A stretch of 64,000 nucleotides of DNA from Mycteria americana (taxonomy: Eukaryota > Chordata > Aves > Ciconiiformes > Ciconiidae). Shown here piece by piece: positions 30,001 to 45,649 of this stretch (positions within the stretch are counted from its first letter, which is position 1; every line of letters starts with the position of its first letter). Below the pieces are notes generated by a model, which was not told the DNA's origin, ran no database searches, and saw only the letters and a program-made list of their open reading frames with translations. The translations under genes were made by a program, and so were the position numbers. Where the stretch lies: assembly GCF_035582795.1 (NCBI RefSeq), contig NW_027445659.1, positions 124,001 to 188,000 on the forward strand, written 5' to 3'.

Positions 30001-32100
30001 CACCCTGGGGACTCCGGAGCACCGTTGGGATCTCCATGGCACCACAGAGACACTCCCTCCAGCACCCTGGGGAACCCCAGAAAACCACAGGGACCCCCCA
30101 CAGCACCCACATCAGCACCCTGGGAACCGCCTTGGCGACCCCCTCCCCGCTGTCCCCAGGGCCCCGTGGGGTGGACGCACCAGTGCCGTACTGGTAGACC
30201 TCGACGGGGCGGTTGTACATCTCGGCCATGGCCTGCATCTCGATGTGGTTCCCGTGGCACGTGCTCTTGCGTTTGCGGTTGATGTAAGTGGTAAAATCCT
30301 CCGTCACGTAGTTAGAGAAGTAGTCGGCGTTCTTCATCTGGGGATGAGGGGACATTGGGGACGTCAGAGCAGCCCCGGGGCAGTGAGGGACGTTGGGGGG
30401 GGGGGAGGGGGGGGAGCATGGGGACACCGCAGGACTGCAGGGCTGTCCCAGGGACACCGAGGACATTGAGTGGGGGAGCCCCACGGACACTGGGGGAGCC
30501 CTGGGGACGTTGGGGACCTCAGGAAACACCAGAGGACATTGGGGGGGTGGGGAGATAGCAGCCCAGTGCCCCCCAGTGCGCCGAGCGCCCTCCCAGTCTG
30601 CCCCAGTGCCTCTGAGTACATCCCAGTGTCTACGAACATATCCCAGTGCTCCCCGATCTCCTTCCAATCCCCCTCCAGTGGCTCCCAGCACATCCTCTCG
30701 CCCCCCAGAATCCCCAAGTCCCCTCCCATCGCCCCCCTGTGTACCCCAGTGCCCTGCAGTCCACTCCCAGTGCCCCCCAGCGTCTCACCAGATAGTCCAT
30801 GCAATGCTTGCGCACCACCTCGTGCATGTCCTGGTCTCCGTACACCTGGTCAGCTGGTGGCAACCGCACAAGGGGACAGAAAGGGACAGCAACGGGGGTG
30901 TCATCCCCCCCCGCACGGACGCCTGGGAGCCCTGTGCTGGGGGACAGTAGTGGAGGGGACACGGGGAGGGGGGGCACGGGGCTCACCCACTGCCCGGAAG
31001 AGGCAGGCGCCATCCTCCTTCATGCGTTTGATGATGAAGCCTTTCTTCTCCCGCAGCGCCTTCTCGAACCGGTGCTCCTGCTGGAGACACAGCCGGGCTT
31101 GGCGCCGGCACCCGCACACTCCGGGGGGGGGGGGGGGGGAGGGCAAGGGTCCCCTGGGAGACACGTGATGGGGACCCGACCCCTGCGCCACGTAAGGACG
31201 AGTGCGATGAGCACGTGGATCCCCGTGTGATACGGGGGTACGCACACATTAGGGGAGCATGGGGACAAGACGGGGGTTCCCTGGGGGGACACGCGATGGG
31301 GACAAGCGCCTCACATGACACGCGCAGCTGGGGGGGTGAAAACACGGGGACACCCGGGGGGGGGGTAAGCCCCCCCAGGCACTCAGGTCCCCCTAGTCCC
31401 GATGTCCCTTCTGTCCCAGTGTCCCTCCAGTCCCAGCCCTCCCGGTCCCGGTGTCCCCCCGGTCCCACCACCTCCCCCCCACGCCCCCCTCCTGCTGCCT
31501 CCAGCCCCTCCCCGGCGCCCGCACCTGCTCAGCCGTGGCCGGGTCCATCTCCACCCGCCCGGCCTCGTACTCGTCCTCGCTGTTGTAGCCGCCTCCCGCC
31601 TCGTCGGGGCCGGGGCTGCCGCCGGGGCCCAGCCCCAGCCCCAGCCCCATCCCGCCGGGGCCGCCGCAGCCGGGGCCGCCGCCGCCGGGGCCGCCGCTGG
31701 GCCCGGCTCCGCCGCGCCGCCGCCGCTTGCTGTGTCCGGGGCCGCCTCCGCCGCCGCCGCCGCCAGGCCCGCGGGGCTCGGGCAGCCCCAGCGCCGCCGC
31801 CTCCAGCCCCAGCAGAGACCCGGGCCCGTCCCCCGCGCCGGGGCCGCCGCCGCCGGGACCGCCGGGGCCGGCGGGGGGGGGAGAGCCGGCGGCCGGCAGC
31901 CCGGCCCAGCCCCGCAGCGGCGGCGGCGGCGAAGCCCTGGGCCGCGGCCCCCCGACGCCGCCGGGGCCGCCGGGCTCGCCCACGCCGCCAGGGCCGCGCT
32001 CGGGGCCGGCGTCCGCGCCGCGCTCGGGGCCGGCGTCCGGGCCCGAGTCGGTGTCGCCGTCAGGCGCCGGCACCGGCTTCTTCTTCGGGAGGATCGTCAT
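27055..32100 (-). CDS. OTUD5: OTU-family deubiquitinase 5 (DUBA)
   Basis: Cysteine protease that removes ubiquitin chains and acts in innate signalling, chromatin control and development. Nine coding exons (31525-32100, 30987-31080, 30789-30853, 30181-30337, 29305-29453, 28418-28603, 28075-28276, 27561-27674, 27055-27173) join in frame to 456 residues; human has 571. A long Gly/Pro/Ala-rich N terminus ends with the acidic NSEDEYE stretch, whose serine corresponds to the activating phosphosite of the human enzyme. The OTU core shows [12 protein letters not shown] with the catalytic cysteine and [10 protein letters not shown] with the catalytic histidine region. The C terminus holds a ubiquitin-interacting helix ([18 protein letters not shown]) and ends DKS. 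The shortfall against human lies in the low-complexity N terminus and proline-rich linker, not in the catalytic core. Confidence 0.97.
28625..29160. repeat. CCACACCCCC repeats in OTUD5 intron
   Basis: Many ggccacacccccc and ccaccccc units separated by 25-40 bases fill the intron between the exons at 28603 and 29305. They look like CACCC/KLF-type boxes. Confidence 0.7.
29465..30110. repeat. Degenerate minisatellite in OTUD5 intron
   Basis: Repeated cacccagggac, cccaacagcaccc and gccaccccacaggtacatgg units, roughly 60 bases apart, lie between the exons at 29453 and 30181. Confidence 0.7.
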
Positions 32101-33180
32101 GGCGGGGCGCGCATGGGGCGGCGCCGGGGGGACCGGGAAGGGGACCGGGGGGGACCCGGAGGCCCCGCCGGACCGCGGCGGCCGCGGGAGGCGCCGGGTG
32201 CCGGGGCCGCTGCTGCTACCCGCGGGCCGAGCGGAGCCGGGGGGGCCTCGCCCAGGCCCCCCCGCGGGCGCGGCGGCGAGGCCGGAGCTGTCGGGCCGCG
32301 GAGCGCGGGCGGGGGCGCTGCCGCCGCCGGGCCCGTGTCAACATCAACAGCGGCGCCCTCTGACCCTGCCGCCGCGCTTCCGCCTCGCCCGCCGCCCGCG
32401 CCCCCATTGGCCGGCGGCGCCCTCGCCGCGTCCCCATTGGTCGGCGGCCGGATCGGAAGTCCCGCCCACGCGGAGGCCGGCAGGGAGGGCGGGCGGGGGA
32501 GGGGGCGGGACCGGCGTCGCCCCGGCGACGGCGCGGCTGCCCGCTGATTGGGCGGGGGGCGGGAGCGAGGACGCGGAGGGGGCGGGGAGCGGCCGCGAAG
32601 GAGCGCGCGCTGATTGGGGCGAGCGCGGGGAGGCGGGGCCACCGCGGGAGAGGGCTCTGATTGGGCGGCAGGGGGAGGGGCGGATCTGAAGGAGGGCACG
32701 GGAGCTAACTGGTTGGCTGGGGAGGCGGGAGTTAGCGAAGGAGACGGCGCTGATTGGACGGCGCGTCCGGGCCGCCGAGAGAGCGGACGCTGATTGGGCG
32801 GCGGGGGGGGGAGGCATGATTTAAGGCGAGAGCAGGCGCTGATTGGCTGTCGCCCGACCGGTGGCCCATCCTTCAACGTGCTGGGCGTGGCCGGGAGCAG
32901 TGAGAAGGCGCCTATCCCCCATTGGCCCGAGGCTAACCCCGCCCACTCCCCTCCCATTGGCCGCGACAGACGACCTGATTTCACATTGGCTGAGAAGCGC
33001 CTGAGGGCAGAGCCGAGGCGATTAGCCACGCCCTATCCCGTGACACCCACCAGCAGCTGTCACTCTCCAGCAGGCCACGCCCCCCCCGGGGCCCAGCCGC
33101 TCCCCCCCCTCCCAGGGGGACGCAGGCGTTCGGGACCCCCCTGCCCCTCAGCACAGACCCACGGCTCCGTGTTCAGCTTC
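32101..33180. promoter_or_regulatory. OTUD5 promoter region with CCAAT-box array
   Basis: CpG-rich sequence between the OTUD5 start codon and the EBP 3' end. Eleven ATTGG (inverted CCAAT) boxes, mostly GCTGATTGG or CCCATTGG, all in one orientation, fall between about 32400 and 33000 with spacings of about 30-100 bases. No other gene was seen. Confidence 0.75.
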
Positions 33181-33181
33181 G

Positions 33182-33187
33182 TTTATT
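33182..33187 (-). other. Polyadenylation signal of EBP
   Basis: AATAAA on the minus strand, about 265 bases beyond the EBP stop codon. Confidence 0.85.
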
Positions 33188-33449
33188 AAAACCCATCGCT
33201 CGCTCCCGGTAACGAGGGCCGGCCCCCTCCCCCCCAAGGGGACCCAGGTGTCGGGGCCGCTGTCCCTGAGCTCTTGGGGGGGGGGGGGAGGGATGGAACG
33301 ACCCCAGCACCAGGATCACCCCGAGGGGACCCAGGCCCCGGGCACACACCGACTCCACCTCCACCGGACTTAGGGACGCCCCAGTGCCAAATTCAACCTG
33401 AGCGGCCCCTCGGGGAGGTTTCTCCCGGTTGGGACCCAGGCATCCAGGC

Positions 33450-34674
33450 TCAATGGGCCTTGTGGCGGGGGCGGTCGACAGCGCGCTGGGCAGCGGCCAG
33501 CTGGCGGCAGGCGTCAGCCAGGAGGGCACCGGGCACCAGCACCCACAGCCCGTTCAGCCCCACGAAGTAGCCCCAGAAGTAGAGGGGCCGGGGGTCGCTG
33601 TGGCTCCAGCCCGCCCGTGCCTCTGTGGCGAAGTACAGCACGTCCCCATACAGCTGCCCTGTGCACGGGGAGGGAGACGGCCGTTGGGGAGCGTCGGGCG
33701 ACTCCAGGGTCCTGGGCGGCCCCCGTCACCCCCCCCTCCTGCCCAGGGCGTACAGGGGTCCCGGGCATACCGAGGGAGACGAGGAGCTGCAGGACATAGC
33801 GGGTTGGGTGGCGCCGCAGGAAGGCGAGGAAGGTGAGGAAGCTGAGGGGACCCCAGGCCCAGGCTGTCACCGTCTCCATGGCAACCGTGAAGTCATCGCT
33901 CCTGGAGGGTGGGGGAACACACAGTGGGCTCAGCCCAGACACCTGGGTCCCTCGGGCACCCCCCTCCCCGCCTGCCTCCCCCAACTCACGTCATGTAGCG
34001 GCTGTCGGCTTTGGCGTACTCCTTCCCTGTGGGCAGCGCGGGGTTGGCGAGGGGACCCAGGCGCCCGGGGCAGGCGGGTGCCCCCCCCTCCTCAACTTTC
34101 AGGGGACCCAGGCATCCGGGGACTCCCAGCCCCGCCCCATGATCCTCTGTGGCACCCGGGTGTCCCCCTCCCCCCGGTGTCCAGGGAACCCCCTTTTCCC
34201 TTCAGGGCTCACTGACGCCCCAGGGGACCCCTCCCCAAAGGGACCAGGTGACCACACCCTCCCCAGGGAACCCAGACCCCCCCATAGGACACCCCCCCCC
34301 GACCACCGTTATCCCCCTCCCAGGCATCCAGGCACCCCTGTCCCCCCCCCCCCGCCCCGGGTGCCCCCGGCCCGGCGCTCACACACGTCGGCCAGCAGCC
34401 CGGTGTCGGCGGGCAGCTCCCGGTGCCGCAGGCTGAAGTAGCCCTCCAGTATCCCATGCACCCCCGCGCACATCAGGAACCAGCCCAGGGCCAGGCGGCG
34501 GGCGGGGCTCTGGGCCGCCCCGCCCCTCGCCCCGCCCAGCGCCCAACCCAACGCCAGCAGCCCCGCCCCGGCCGCCGCCACCGCGCCTGCGCACTGCCAG
34601 CCTGGACGCGTGCTGGCCACATAGCCCGGCAACGGCAGCGAGCGCGGCCAATAGGGATGCGCCGTCGTCGCCAT
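33450..34674 (-). CDS. EBP: 3-beta-hydroxysteroid delta8,delta7-isomerase (emopamil-binding protein)
   Basis: ER membrane enzyme of late cholesterol synthesis that moves the sterol double bond from C8 to C7. Four coding exons (34383-34674, 33990-34026, 33771-33901, 33450-33658) join in frame to 222 residues, against about 230 in human. The EXPERA-fold landmarks are present: the [10 protein letters not shown] segment with the catalytic histidine and glutamate, [24 protein letters not shown] with the second glutamate, [20 protein letters not shown] and [16 protein letters not shown]. Four to five hydrophobic membrane helices are visible, and the last residues (RPRHKAH) are basic. EBPL is a less likely alternative because these motifs follow EBP. 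All splice sites are standard. Confidence 0.96.
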
Positions 34675-35945
34675 GGCAACGCCGCTACGGTCGCCGCTGC
34701 GCTGTGAGGGGGGGAAGGCGGAAGTGGGGTGAGGGAGGGGGACCTGGCCACCTCCAGGCCCCCGCACCGGCCGGGCCCCTCCGCCCCGCCCCGCCCCGGC
34801 CCAGCCCAGCCCAGCCCAGCCCACCCCACCGGAAGCCCACCCACACACACACGGGACTGCCCACACCCGCTCCGGCAGGGCCCCCGGGTTCCCTCGGTCC
34901 CCCCCGAACGGAGAGCACCCCCCGTGCGCTGCCGCCCTTACCTCAGCCGCGCCGCGCCGCTCTCCCGCGCGCCGCCAGCTCGCCCCCGCTCCGTGCGCCG
35001 CGCCCCCACCCCCATGGCCAATGGAAACGCGCTGCCGCCCGGATAGCCAATGGCGGCGAGCCCCGCCCACCGCCTCCGGCTGCCGATTGGTCGTCTCCGG
35101 CTGCCGATTGGCCGCCTCCGGCTGCCGATTGGCCGCCTCCGCCGCTGGGCAGATGTGGAGCCAGAGGGCGGGCCTCGCCGTGTGGGCGGGGCCTTACCTG
35201 GCGCGGAGCTTCACTTGAGGGTGTGGCTTCGCCGGGGGCAGGCCGTTGCCCTGGAGGCGTGGCCTCGCTCGGGGGGCGGGACTTCGTTCGGGAACAGCGC
35301 TGCGCCCTGAAGGCGTAGCTCCGCCCGGGGGCGTGGCTTCACCCTGGTGGGCGTGGCTTACGCCCCTAGAGAGAGGCTCCTCCTCTCTTGTGTAGGGGCC
35401 ATGGGGGCCCCCCGGATCTATAGGGCCGTACAGCTCTGCCCAGCCATACACAGGCCCTATGCTCCCTCCCAAGGCCGCGTAGGGGCCCTATGGAACCCCC
35501 GGGCTGTATATGAGCTGTATGGACCCCCTCAAAATATATACGGGCCACATGGCCTCCCCTAAACTGCATCAACCAGCCCTGCACAGGTATATAGGAACCA
35601 TAGATATCTCTGCTAGGAACATATAGACAGCTCTAGAGCTGTATAGACGTCCCATAGAAACATATAGGTGCCATATAAACCCTTCAGAACTACTCAACAA
35701 ACGTACAGATTTCTCCCAAAAACATACAGGTGCTACATAGAGCCCCCCCAGCATGCATAGGTCCCCCCAGGAACGTGTAGGGGCCCCTTCCCCCCCCAAG
35801 CCATATAAATAGCCCCCAGGGATGTACGGAATACATACAGACCCACCCCCCGGGGCCATACAAGAGCTATACGGGCGGCGAAGAACCCCAAACCGGCGGT
35901 GTTTCCCCACAAGAAGGAGCCAGGCGAGGCAGTGGCAGCGGCGCC
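34675..35945. promoter_or_regulatory. EBP promoter and spacer to the CCDC120 3' end
   Basis: CpG island around 34680-35150. It contains CCAAT boxes at about 35023 and 35046 and three tandem 21-bp units (35072-35134) each ending GCCGATTGG, so five CCAAT elements within about 120 bases. From 35160 to 35370 there are CACCC/GC-box repeats, and from 35400 to 35830 a region rich in CTATAGG and CATATAG strings. No gene was recognised. Confidence 0.65.
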
Positions 35946-35946
35946 C

Positions 35947-35952
35947 TGTATT
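35947..35952 (-). other. Possible variant polyadenylation signal of CCDC120 (AATACA)
   Basis: No AATAAA or ATTAAA was found on the minus strand between 35900 and 37060. AATACA, a known weak variant, lies about 1.1 kb past the stop codon. This is a tentative call. Confidence 0.3.
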
Positions 35953-36284
35953 GAACCCGGCTGTGCGGACCCCCCCCCCCGCGCCCCCCCACCAGACCCC
36001 CGCTCCTGAGGGGGGCACGTGATGGGGGCCCCCCAAAACCGGCCGCTCGCCAGGAGCAGCTGGGGGGGGCCCGGGTTTGAGGCTCCCCCCAAATTTAGGG
36101 ACACCCCACCTAAATCTGGGGACCCCTCCCCACACACGGGGGGGGCATGGAAGTGATTCAGGGGGTGTGACCCCTCGGGTTTGGGGGTCACACCAGGGTG
36201 CCGGGGGGCTGCGGGTCCGTGGTGGGAGGTGGGGCAGCCACGGGGGGGTCCCCCGAGGCCCTGGGGGGGGGGGGGGAGCAGGGA

Positions 36285-36385
36285 GAGAAGTGTCCAAAGG
36301 AGGAAATAAAGAGCAAATAAAGAAAATAAAAAAGCACAAAAAAAGGAAAAAGAACAGAAAAAAGAGAGAAGAGAAACAGCAATTA
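36285..36385. other. AT-rich island in CCDC120 3' UTR
   Basis: About 90 bases of A-rich sequence on the plus strand (aaataaagagcaaataaag and similar), hence U-rich in the CCDC120 transcript, inside otherwise GC-rich DNA. It could act as an AU/U-rich RNA element. Confidence 0.5.
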
Positions 36386-37059
36386 GCTCCCCCAAACACG
36401 GCCCCTGCCCAGATCCCCCGCTGGCCCTCCCCCCAGAGCCCTGGGGATGGGGACCCCCCCCCGGGACCCCCCTCAACCCCCCCAGAATTAAGAAAAGAAA
36501 AAGAGGAAAAAAAAGAGGGCGGGCAGGAGAGACACCCCCCCCCCCCCCCCCCCGGAAAGGGCTGGGGATGCTGGGGGCAGAGCCCCAGAATGGGGGTTTG
36601 GAGGGAAACTGGGGAGGGGATGCCCCTGGGGAGACCCCAAATGTGGGGCTGCTGGGGGACCCCAAACTGAGGCACTTGGGGGGTTCTGGGGGTCTCCCGG
36701 GGGGTGGGGCTGAAGGGGAAGGCTTGGGGGGGCACATTTCGAGAGTCTGTGGGGTGTGAGGTGTCCCCAAGCAGCAGCAGTCCCCAATTTGGGGATATTT
36801 GGGGGTCCCTGAAGGACGGGGGGGGCCCTAAACCAGAGCTATCGGTGCCCCCCAAATCAGGGCCCTCCTTGTCCTCAAGTTGACGAGGTTTGGGGCTCCC
36901 CAATGGACGGCGCGATCCCCAAAAGGGGGGACATTCGGGCTCCCTGATGGGGGACATTTGGTGGTCTCCAGGGGACAGGGCGGGCCCCAACCAGGGATCT
37001 CCCTGGGGGAAGGGGGCTCACGTCACACCCCAAACTGGGGCTTGCCCCCAATGCCCCCC

Positions 37060-40004
37060 CTAAAAGAGGGGCGCACGGTACCCCCGGGGCGCCCCGTACC
37101 TAGGCGCCAGGGCCCCGGCGTAGCTGAGCGAGTGGGGCAGGCCGGGGGGGTCACGCCGGCGGGGGGCCCAGGCGGGGCCGGGGGGTGGCAGGCGGGGGCC
37201 GGGGGGAGCCGCCGGCGGGGCCCCCGTGTGCCGCAGGTACCAGTCCCGCAGCCCCTCCAGCGCCAGCCACTTCTGGCTGCGGCGCTGCTCGGCCGAGGGG
37301 GGGCCCCCCCGGCCCCGGGCGGCCTCGGGGGCATTTTCGGGGGGACCGCCCCAGTCGATCAAGGCCTCTGAGCTGTTGCTCCGGCGGGTGCGGGGGGCCG
37401 GTGGGGGGGGGCCGGGCGCCGGGGGCCCCCCCAGCTGCGAGTCCTGGCTGCCCGACCAGGGCCGGGGGGGCAGCCCCGGCGCCTCGGGGCTGGGGGGGGA
37501 CAACAGGGGGTGAGACGGAGGGGCCAGGGTCCCCCAAAGCCCCCTGCACCCCCCCACTGCCCTCCACATGCCTACCCCGCTCCCCACACACCGTGATTGC
37601 CCCATGCACCCCCCAAATTGCCCCCAGGACCTACTATTGCCCCCAGCCCCCCCTTCTCGCCCCCCTCCCCCCCCCCAAACGCTCACCAGCAGAGGGGGTG
37701 CCCACGGGCGCAGGGGCTGCGGGCCAGGACGGGGGTGGCCGGGACGCTGCGGCCCTCAAAGCTGGAAGCGCTGCGGGGCAGGGTCCGTGCCGGGCTGGGG
37801 GCCGCGGTGCCCCGTCAGGGGGGGTGAGGGCCCCCCCAGGGTGTTTGCGGGGGGGGGACATGGGGGTGGAAAAGGCCTCGAGGGGCCAGGGAGGGGGGGC
37901 ACACGCACCTGGCAGGGCTGGCGAGGGAGCTGCGGCGGCCCGGTCCCCCCACGGGGGTGTCAGGGGCCCAGGGTGGCCGGCGGTCAGGGCTGCCCGATCC
38001 GGCACGAGGTGGCGAGGGGCGGCCTGCTACGCTCGGGGGGGGCTTATGGGGGGGCAGCCCCGGCAGAGCCCCTGCGGGGAGACACGGTGTGGGACCCAGG
38101 TGGCCGGGCAGAGGCCCCCCCCGGGGGACCCCAGGGTCCGGCACTCACCGTTCTCCAGCGTGGGCAGGTCACAGAGGGACCCGTTCTCATCTGGGGGGGC
38201 CAAAGCAAGGGGAGAGGGGTCAGTGCCGCCAGGGCCCCCCCAAACCTGTCCCCTGCCAATCTGGGGACCCACCACGGGGCTTCAGCCCCCCAGCAGCCCC
38301 TCCGCCCCAGGCCAGGCCCTCCCCAGAAGCCTCCCCCCTCCCCCCGGTGCTCTGGGGATCCCCCGCCCCCCTCCCCCCGGTGCTCCCCGCCCCGGTGCTC
38401 ACCGTGCGCGGCGACACCGAGCTGGGCGCGGAGCTGCCGGAGCCGCTGGGCCGCCTCGGCCTGCAGGCGCTGCCGTCGGCGACGCTGCTCGGGGGGCAGC
38501 CCCGGGGCGGTCGCCAGGCGCCGGGCGGCCTCCACCACCTGCAGCTGCACCGCCACCTCCCGCCGAGCCGCCCGCGCCGCCTGCGGGAGCCGGGACCGGG
38601 CACGGCGGGGCCGGGGGGAAGCCCCGTACGGAGGGCGAAGGGGCCGGGCGGGGAACGGGGGCCGCGAGGGGACAAAGCGGGGTACGGGGGCCGCCATGGG
38701 ACAGAAGGGTACGGGGGCCGCCATAGGGGTATGGCGGCCGCCATGGGACCCCCCGGGGCCGCCACAGGGGCACGGGGGCCGCCATGGGACCCCCCGGGGG
38801 GCGCCGTGGGGGTATGGAGGCCGCGAGAGGACACCCCGGGGTCCGGGAGCCGCCATGGGGGTGAGGAGGGACTGGGACGGGGGCACCGCGGGGGGAGGGC
38901 AAGGACATTTTTGGCCTCCCTCCACCCCCCCAGACACTCATTCCGACCCCCCGACCCCCCCATTCTCCCCTGCCTACCTCAGGGAGGGGCCCCCGGGGGG
39001 GACCCCCGGCCCGGCGGCGCGGGGGGGGCTGGGGCCTCTCGCCGGGCTCCAGGGGGTACTCGGGGGGCAGCTTCCCCGTCAGCTCCTGCGCACAGCGGGG
39101 GGGCGATGGGGTGCCAAGGGGGCTGAGGGGGGGGGAGCTCCAGGAGGGGAGGGGGGGCTTTGGGGGGCCAGGGAGCTTGGGGAGGGCTGGGGGGGAACTT
39201 GGGGGGGGGCTATGGCAGCTCTGGGGAGGGCTGGGGGGTCCCAGGGGGGGCGGGGTGGGGGGGCAGAGGGGTCCATGGGTGTCCCGGGGGGGGGGGGGGG
39301 GGGGGCTGTGGGGATCCCGGGGGGCTTTGGAGGGGTTCGGGGGGGGCCCGGGGGAGGCTGGGGCGGGGGTGGGGGGGTCCCAGGGGGCTGGGGGTGTGCT
39401 GGGGGGGGGGGGAACCCCGGGGGTCAGAGGTGAGGGGTGACTCAGGGTGTCCTGTGGGTGGGGGACCCCGGGGGGGGTGGGTGGAAGAGGGGTGGGGGTC
39501 AGAGGTCAGGGGTCAGGGGTGACTCACGGCCTCCTGCAGGCAGAGGCGCCGCAGCTCCCGCAGGCGCAGCCCCAGGGCCTGGCGCAGCCCCCGCTGCCGC
39601 TCCCGCAGCTCCTGCAGCCGCCCCGTGGGCGCCCCTGCGCCGGGCAGAGGTCAGGGGGCAGAGATCAGGGGCAGAGGTCGGGGGGCTCCAGGGACAGAGA
39701 TTGGAGACACCGGGGCTCACCAGGGGGCAGAGGTCAGGGGCACCGCAGGTCACCATGGGACAGGGGCACCAGGAGGTAGAGGTCAGGGGGCAGCAGAGAC
39801 AGAGGTCGGGGGGCACCAGGGGGTCGGGGGGCACCAGGGGGTCGGGGGGACAGAAGTCAGGAGCGCAGCGGGGTGGGGGGAGACACCGTGGGGTCAGAGG
39901 GCACGAGGGGACACGGCAGGGCGGGGCAGAGGTCAGAGGTCAGGGGCCATCGTACCTGCAGGGCTGTAGGTGCCCGGGGGGATGATGTGGCCCCTCACCT
40001 CCAT
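37060..40004 (-). CDS. CCDC120: Coiled-coil domain-containing protein 120
   Basis: Cytoplasmic coiled-coil protein linked in mammals to centriole subdistal appendages and cytohesin binding. Eight coding exons (39956-40004, 39528-39634, 38978-39085, 38403-38580, 38149-38190, 37909-38071, 37687-37794, 37060-37489) join in frame to 394 residues, well short of about 630 in human. The start MEVRGHIIPPGTYSPA matches the family N terminus. A first coiled coil (RLQELRERQRGLRQALGLRL) is followed by ELTGKLPPEYPLEPGERPQ, a second coiled coil, the LPRSASSFEGRSVPATPVLA block, WSGSQDSQ, RTRRSNSSEAL and LALEGLRDWYLRHTG. The missing length lies mainly in proline/serine-rich linkers. An acceptor near 40048 and a donor at about 40493 suggest an upstream non-coding exon. 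Confidence 0.94.
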
Positions 40005-40033
40005 CTCGGGGCGGGCGCGGGGCCGGCGGCCAT
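39995..40033 (-). other. Short upstream ORF overlapping the CCDC120 start
   Basis: An ATG in good context (GCCGATGG) opens a 12-codon frame, MAAGPAPAPRWR, whose stop lies just past the CCDC120 start codon in another frame. It would be expected to dampen translation of the main frame if this exon starts upstream of it. Confidence 0.45.
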
Positions 40034-41202
40034 CGGCTCCGGGCGCTGCGGGGAGCCGTGAACCCGGGCGTGGGCCCCCTGGGGGGGACCCAGCCGCCCT
40101 GTGCCCCCCACCCCCGAGGTGCCGGGGACCCAGGCGGCCGGGCAGGGGGCGGGGGGTCAGGGCCCGGTCCCCCCCTCACCTCCCGCCCGGCCCCGTTTCC
40201 CGGCTCTTCCTCCCGCTTCCGCCTGCCCGGCCCCTCCCCTGGGGACACGGGTGTCCCCTCCCCCCCCCCCCCCCCCCCCCCGCCAAAGGGACCCAGGCCT
40301 CTGGGGGTCCCCACCCCCCCAGAGGGACCCAGGCGTCCGGGCCCAGCTCAGCCCCCCAGGCCCCGTGGTGGGTGTGGGGAGGGGGGCGAGGCTCGGACGC
40401 CTGGGTCCCTCCCAAGGGGCTCCAGCCCCCCCCAAAGCCCCCCAAACCCCCTGTTTCCCATAGTGCCCCGGGGCAGCCCTCTCCCCCCCTTACCTTAACC
40501 CGGCGGGTGCTGCTCCAGGGGGGTGGCGTGGCCGGGGGGGCTCCCGCCACCCACACGGCTGGGTGGGCCCCAGGTGTCCGGCTGGGGGTCAGCCCCACAC
40601 CCCCCAGGGGACCCCGGCCTCCGGGCAGCCCCTCTTCCCCCCCGCCAGCTCCGGGGGGGCCCAGGCCTCCGGGCGTGGGGGGGGTCTCGCTCCCTCCGAA
40701 GGGACCCGGGCGTCCGGGCAGGGGAGCGCAGGCCTTCCCGGGGACCCAGGCGTCAGGGCGGGTGTCGGGGTCCCCCCTGCTTCCCCCCCCCCCCCCCGCT
40801 GTGATGTCACTTCCTGCCAGCTCCCCCTCCCCCCATCGCTCAGCGCTTCCTGCCTCAGCCCCACAGCCCCTGCTCGGGGCACCGGGACCCCCCAGGACCC
40901 CCCCCCCGGCCCCATAGGGACGCCCCGAGACCCGTCGGGCTCCGTAGTGGCCCTCAGCCCCCCCTCCCCTGCAGCCCCACGCTGGCCCCCAGCCCCACGG
41001 CCCTCGCGAGGCCTGGGGAAGCCGCAACCCCACAGCAATTCACAGCCCCCTCTACCCCATAGCCCCCCCCAGCCCCATAGGGCCCCCCCCAACCCTACAG
41101 CAGGTCCCTGAGCCCCATATTCCGCCCCCCCAGCCCTGTAGGACCCCTCCCCCGGCCCCATAGGGAGCCCCTGAGTGACGCCGTGGGGCGCGGGGGGCGG
41201 TG
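40005..41202. promoter_or_regulatory. Divergent CCDC120/TFE3 promoter region
   Basis: About 1.2 kb of CpG-rich sequence separates the two start codons. On the minus strand a likely non-coding CCDC120 exon ends at about 40494 before GTAAGG. The region is crowded with variants of the dispersed motif GGGACCCAGGCGTCCGGG (40127, 40325, 40393, 40607, 40654, 40696, 40739). Head-to-head CCDC120-TFE3 order is also found in human. Confidence 0.6.
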
Positions 41203-45612
<4,410 letters not shown>

Positions 45613-45649
45613 GTACCGCCCGCGCCACCCCTCTAAGGACCCTCGGGCG

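Noticed and set aside
31215-32363. Long plus-strand frames (about 380 codons) opposite OTUD5 exon 1
   Set aside because: They are complements of the Gly/Pro/Ala-coding exon, without recognisable domains or splice context.
35569-36990. A 473-codon minus-strand open frame downstream of CCDC120
   Set aside because: It lies in the 3' UTR, is low-complexity and proline/glycine-rich, ends in TATA-like repeat translation, and matches no family. Long frames are common by chance where stop codons are rare.
37185-39433. Plus-strand frames of over 500 codons opposite CCDC120
   Set aside because: Antisense shadow of GC-rich exons and introns. The minus-strand exons match CCDC120 motif by motif.
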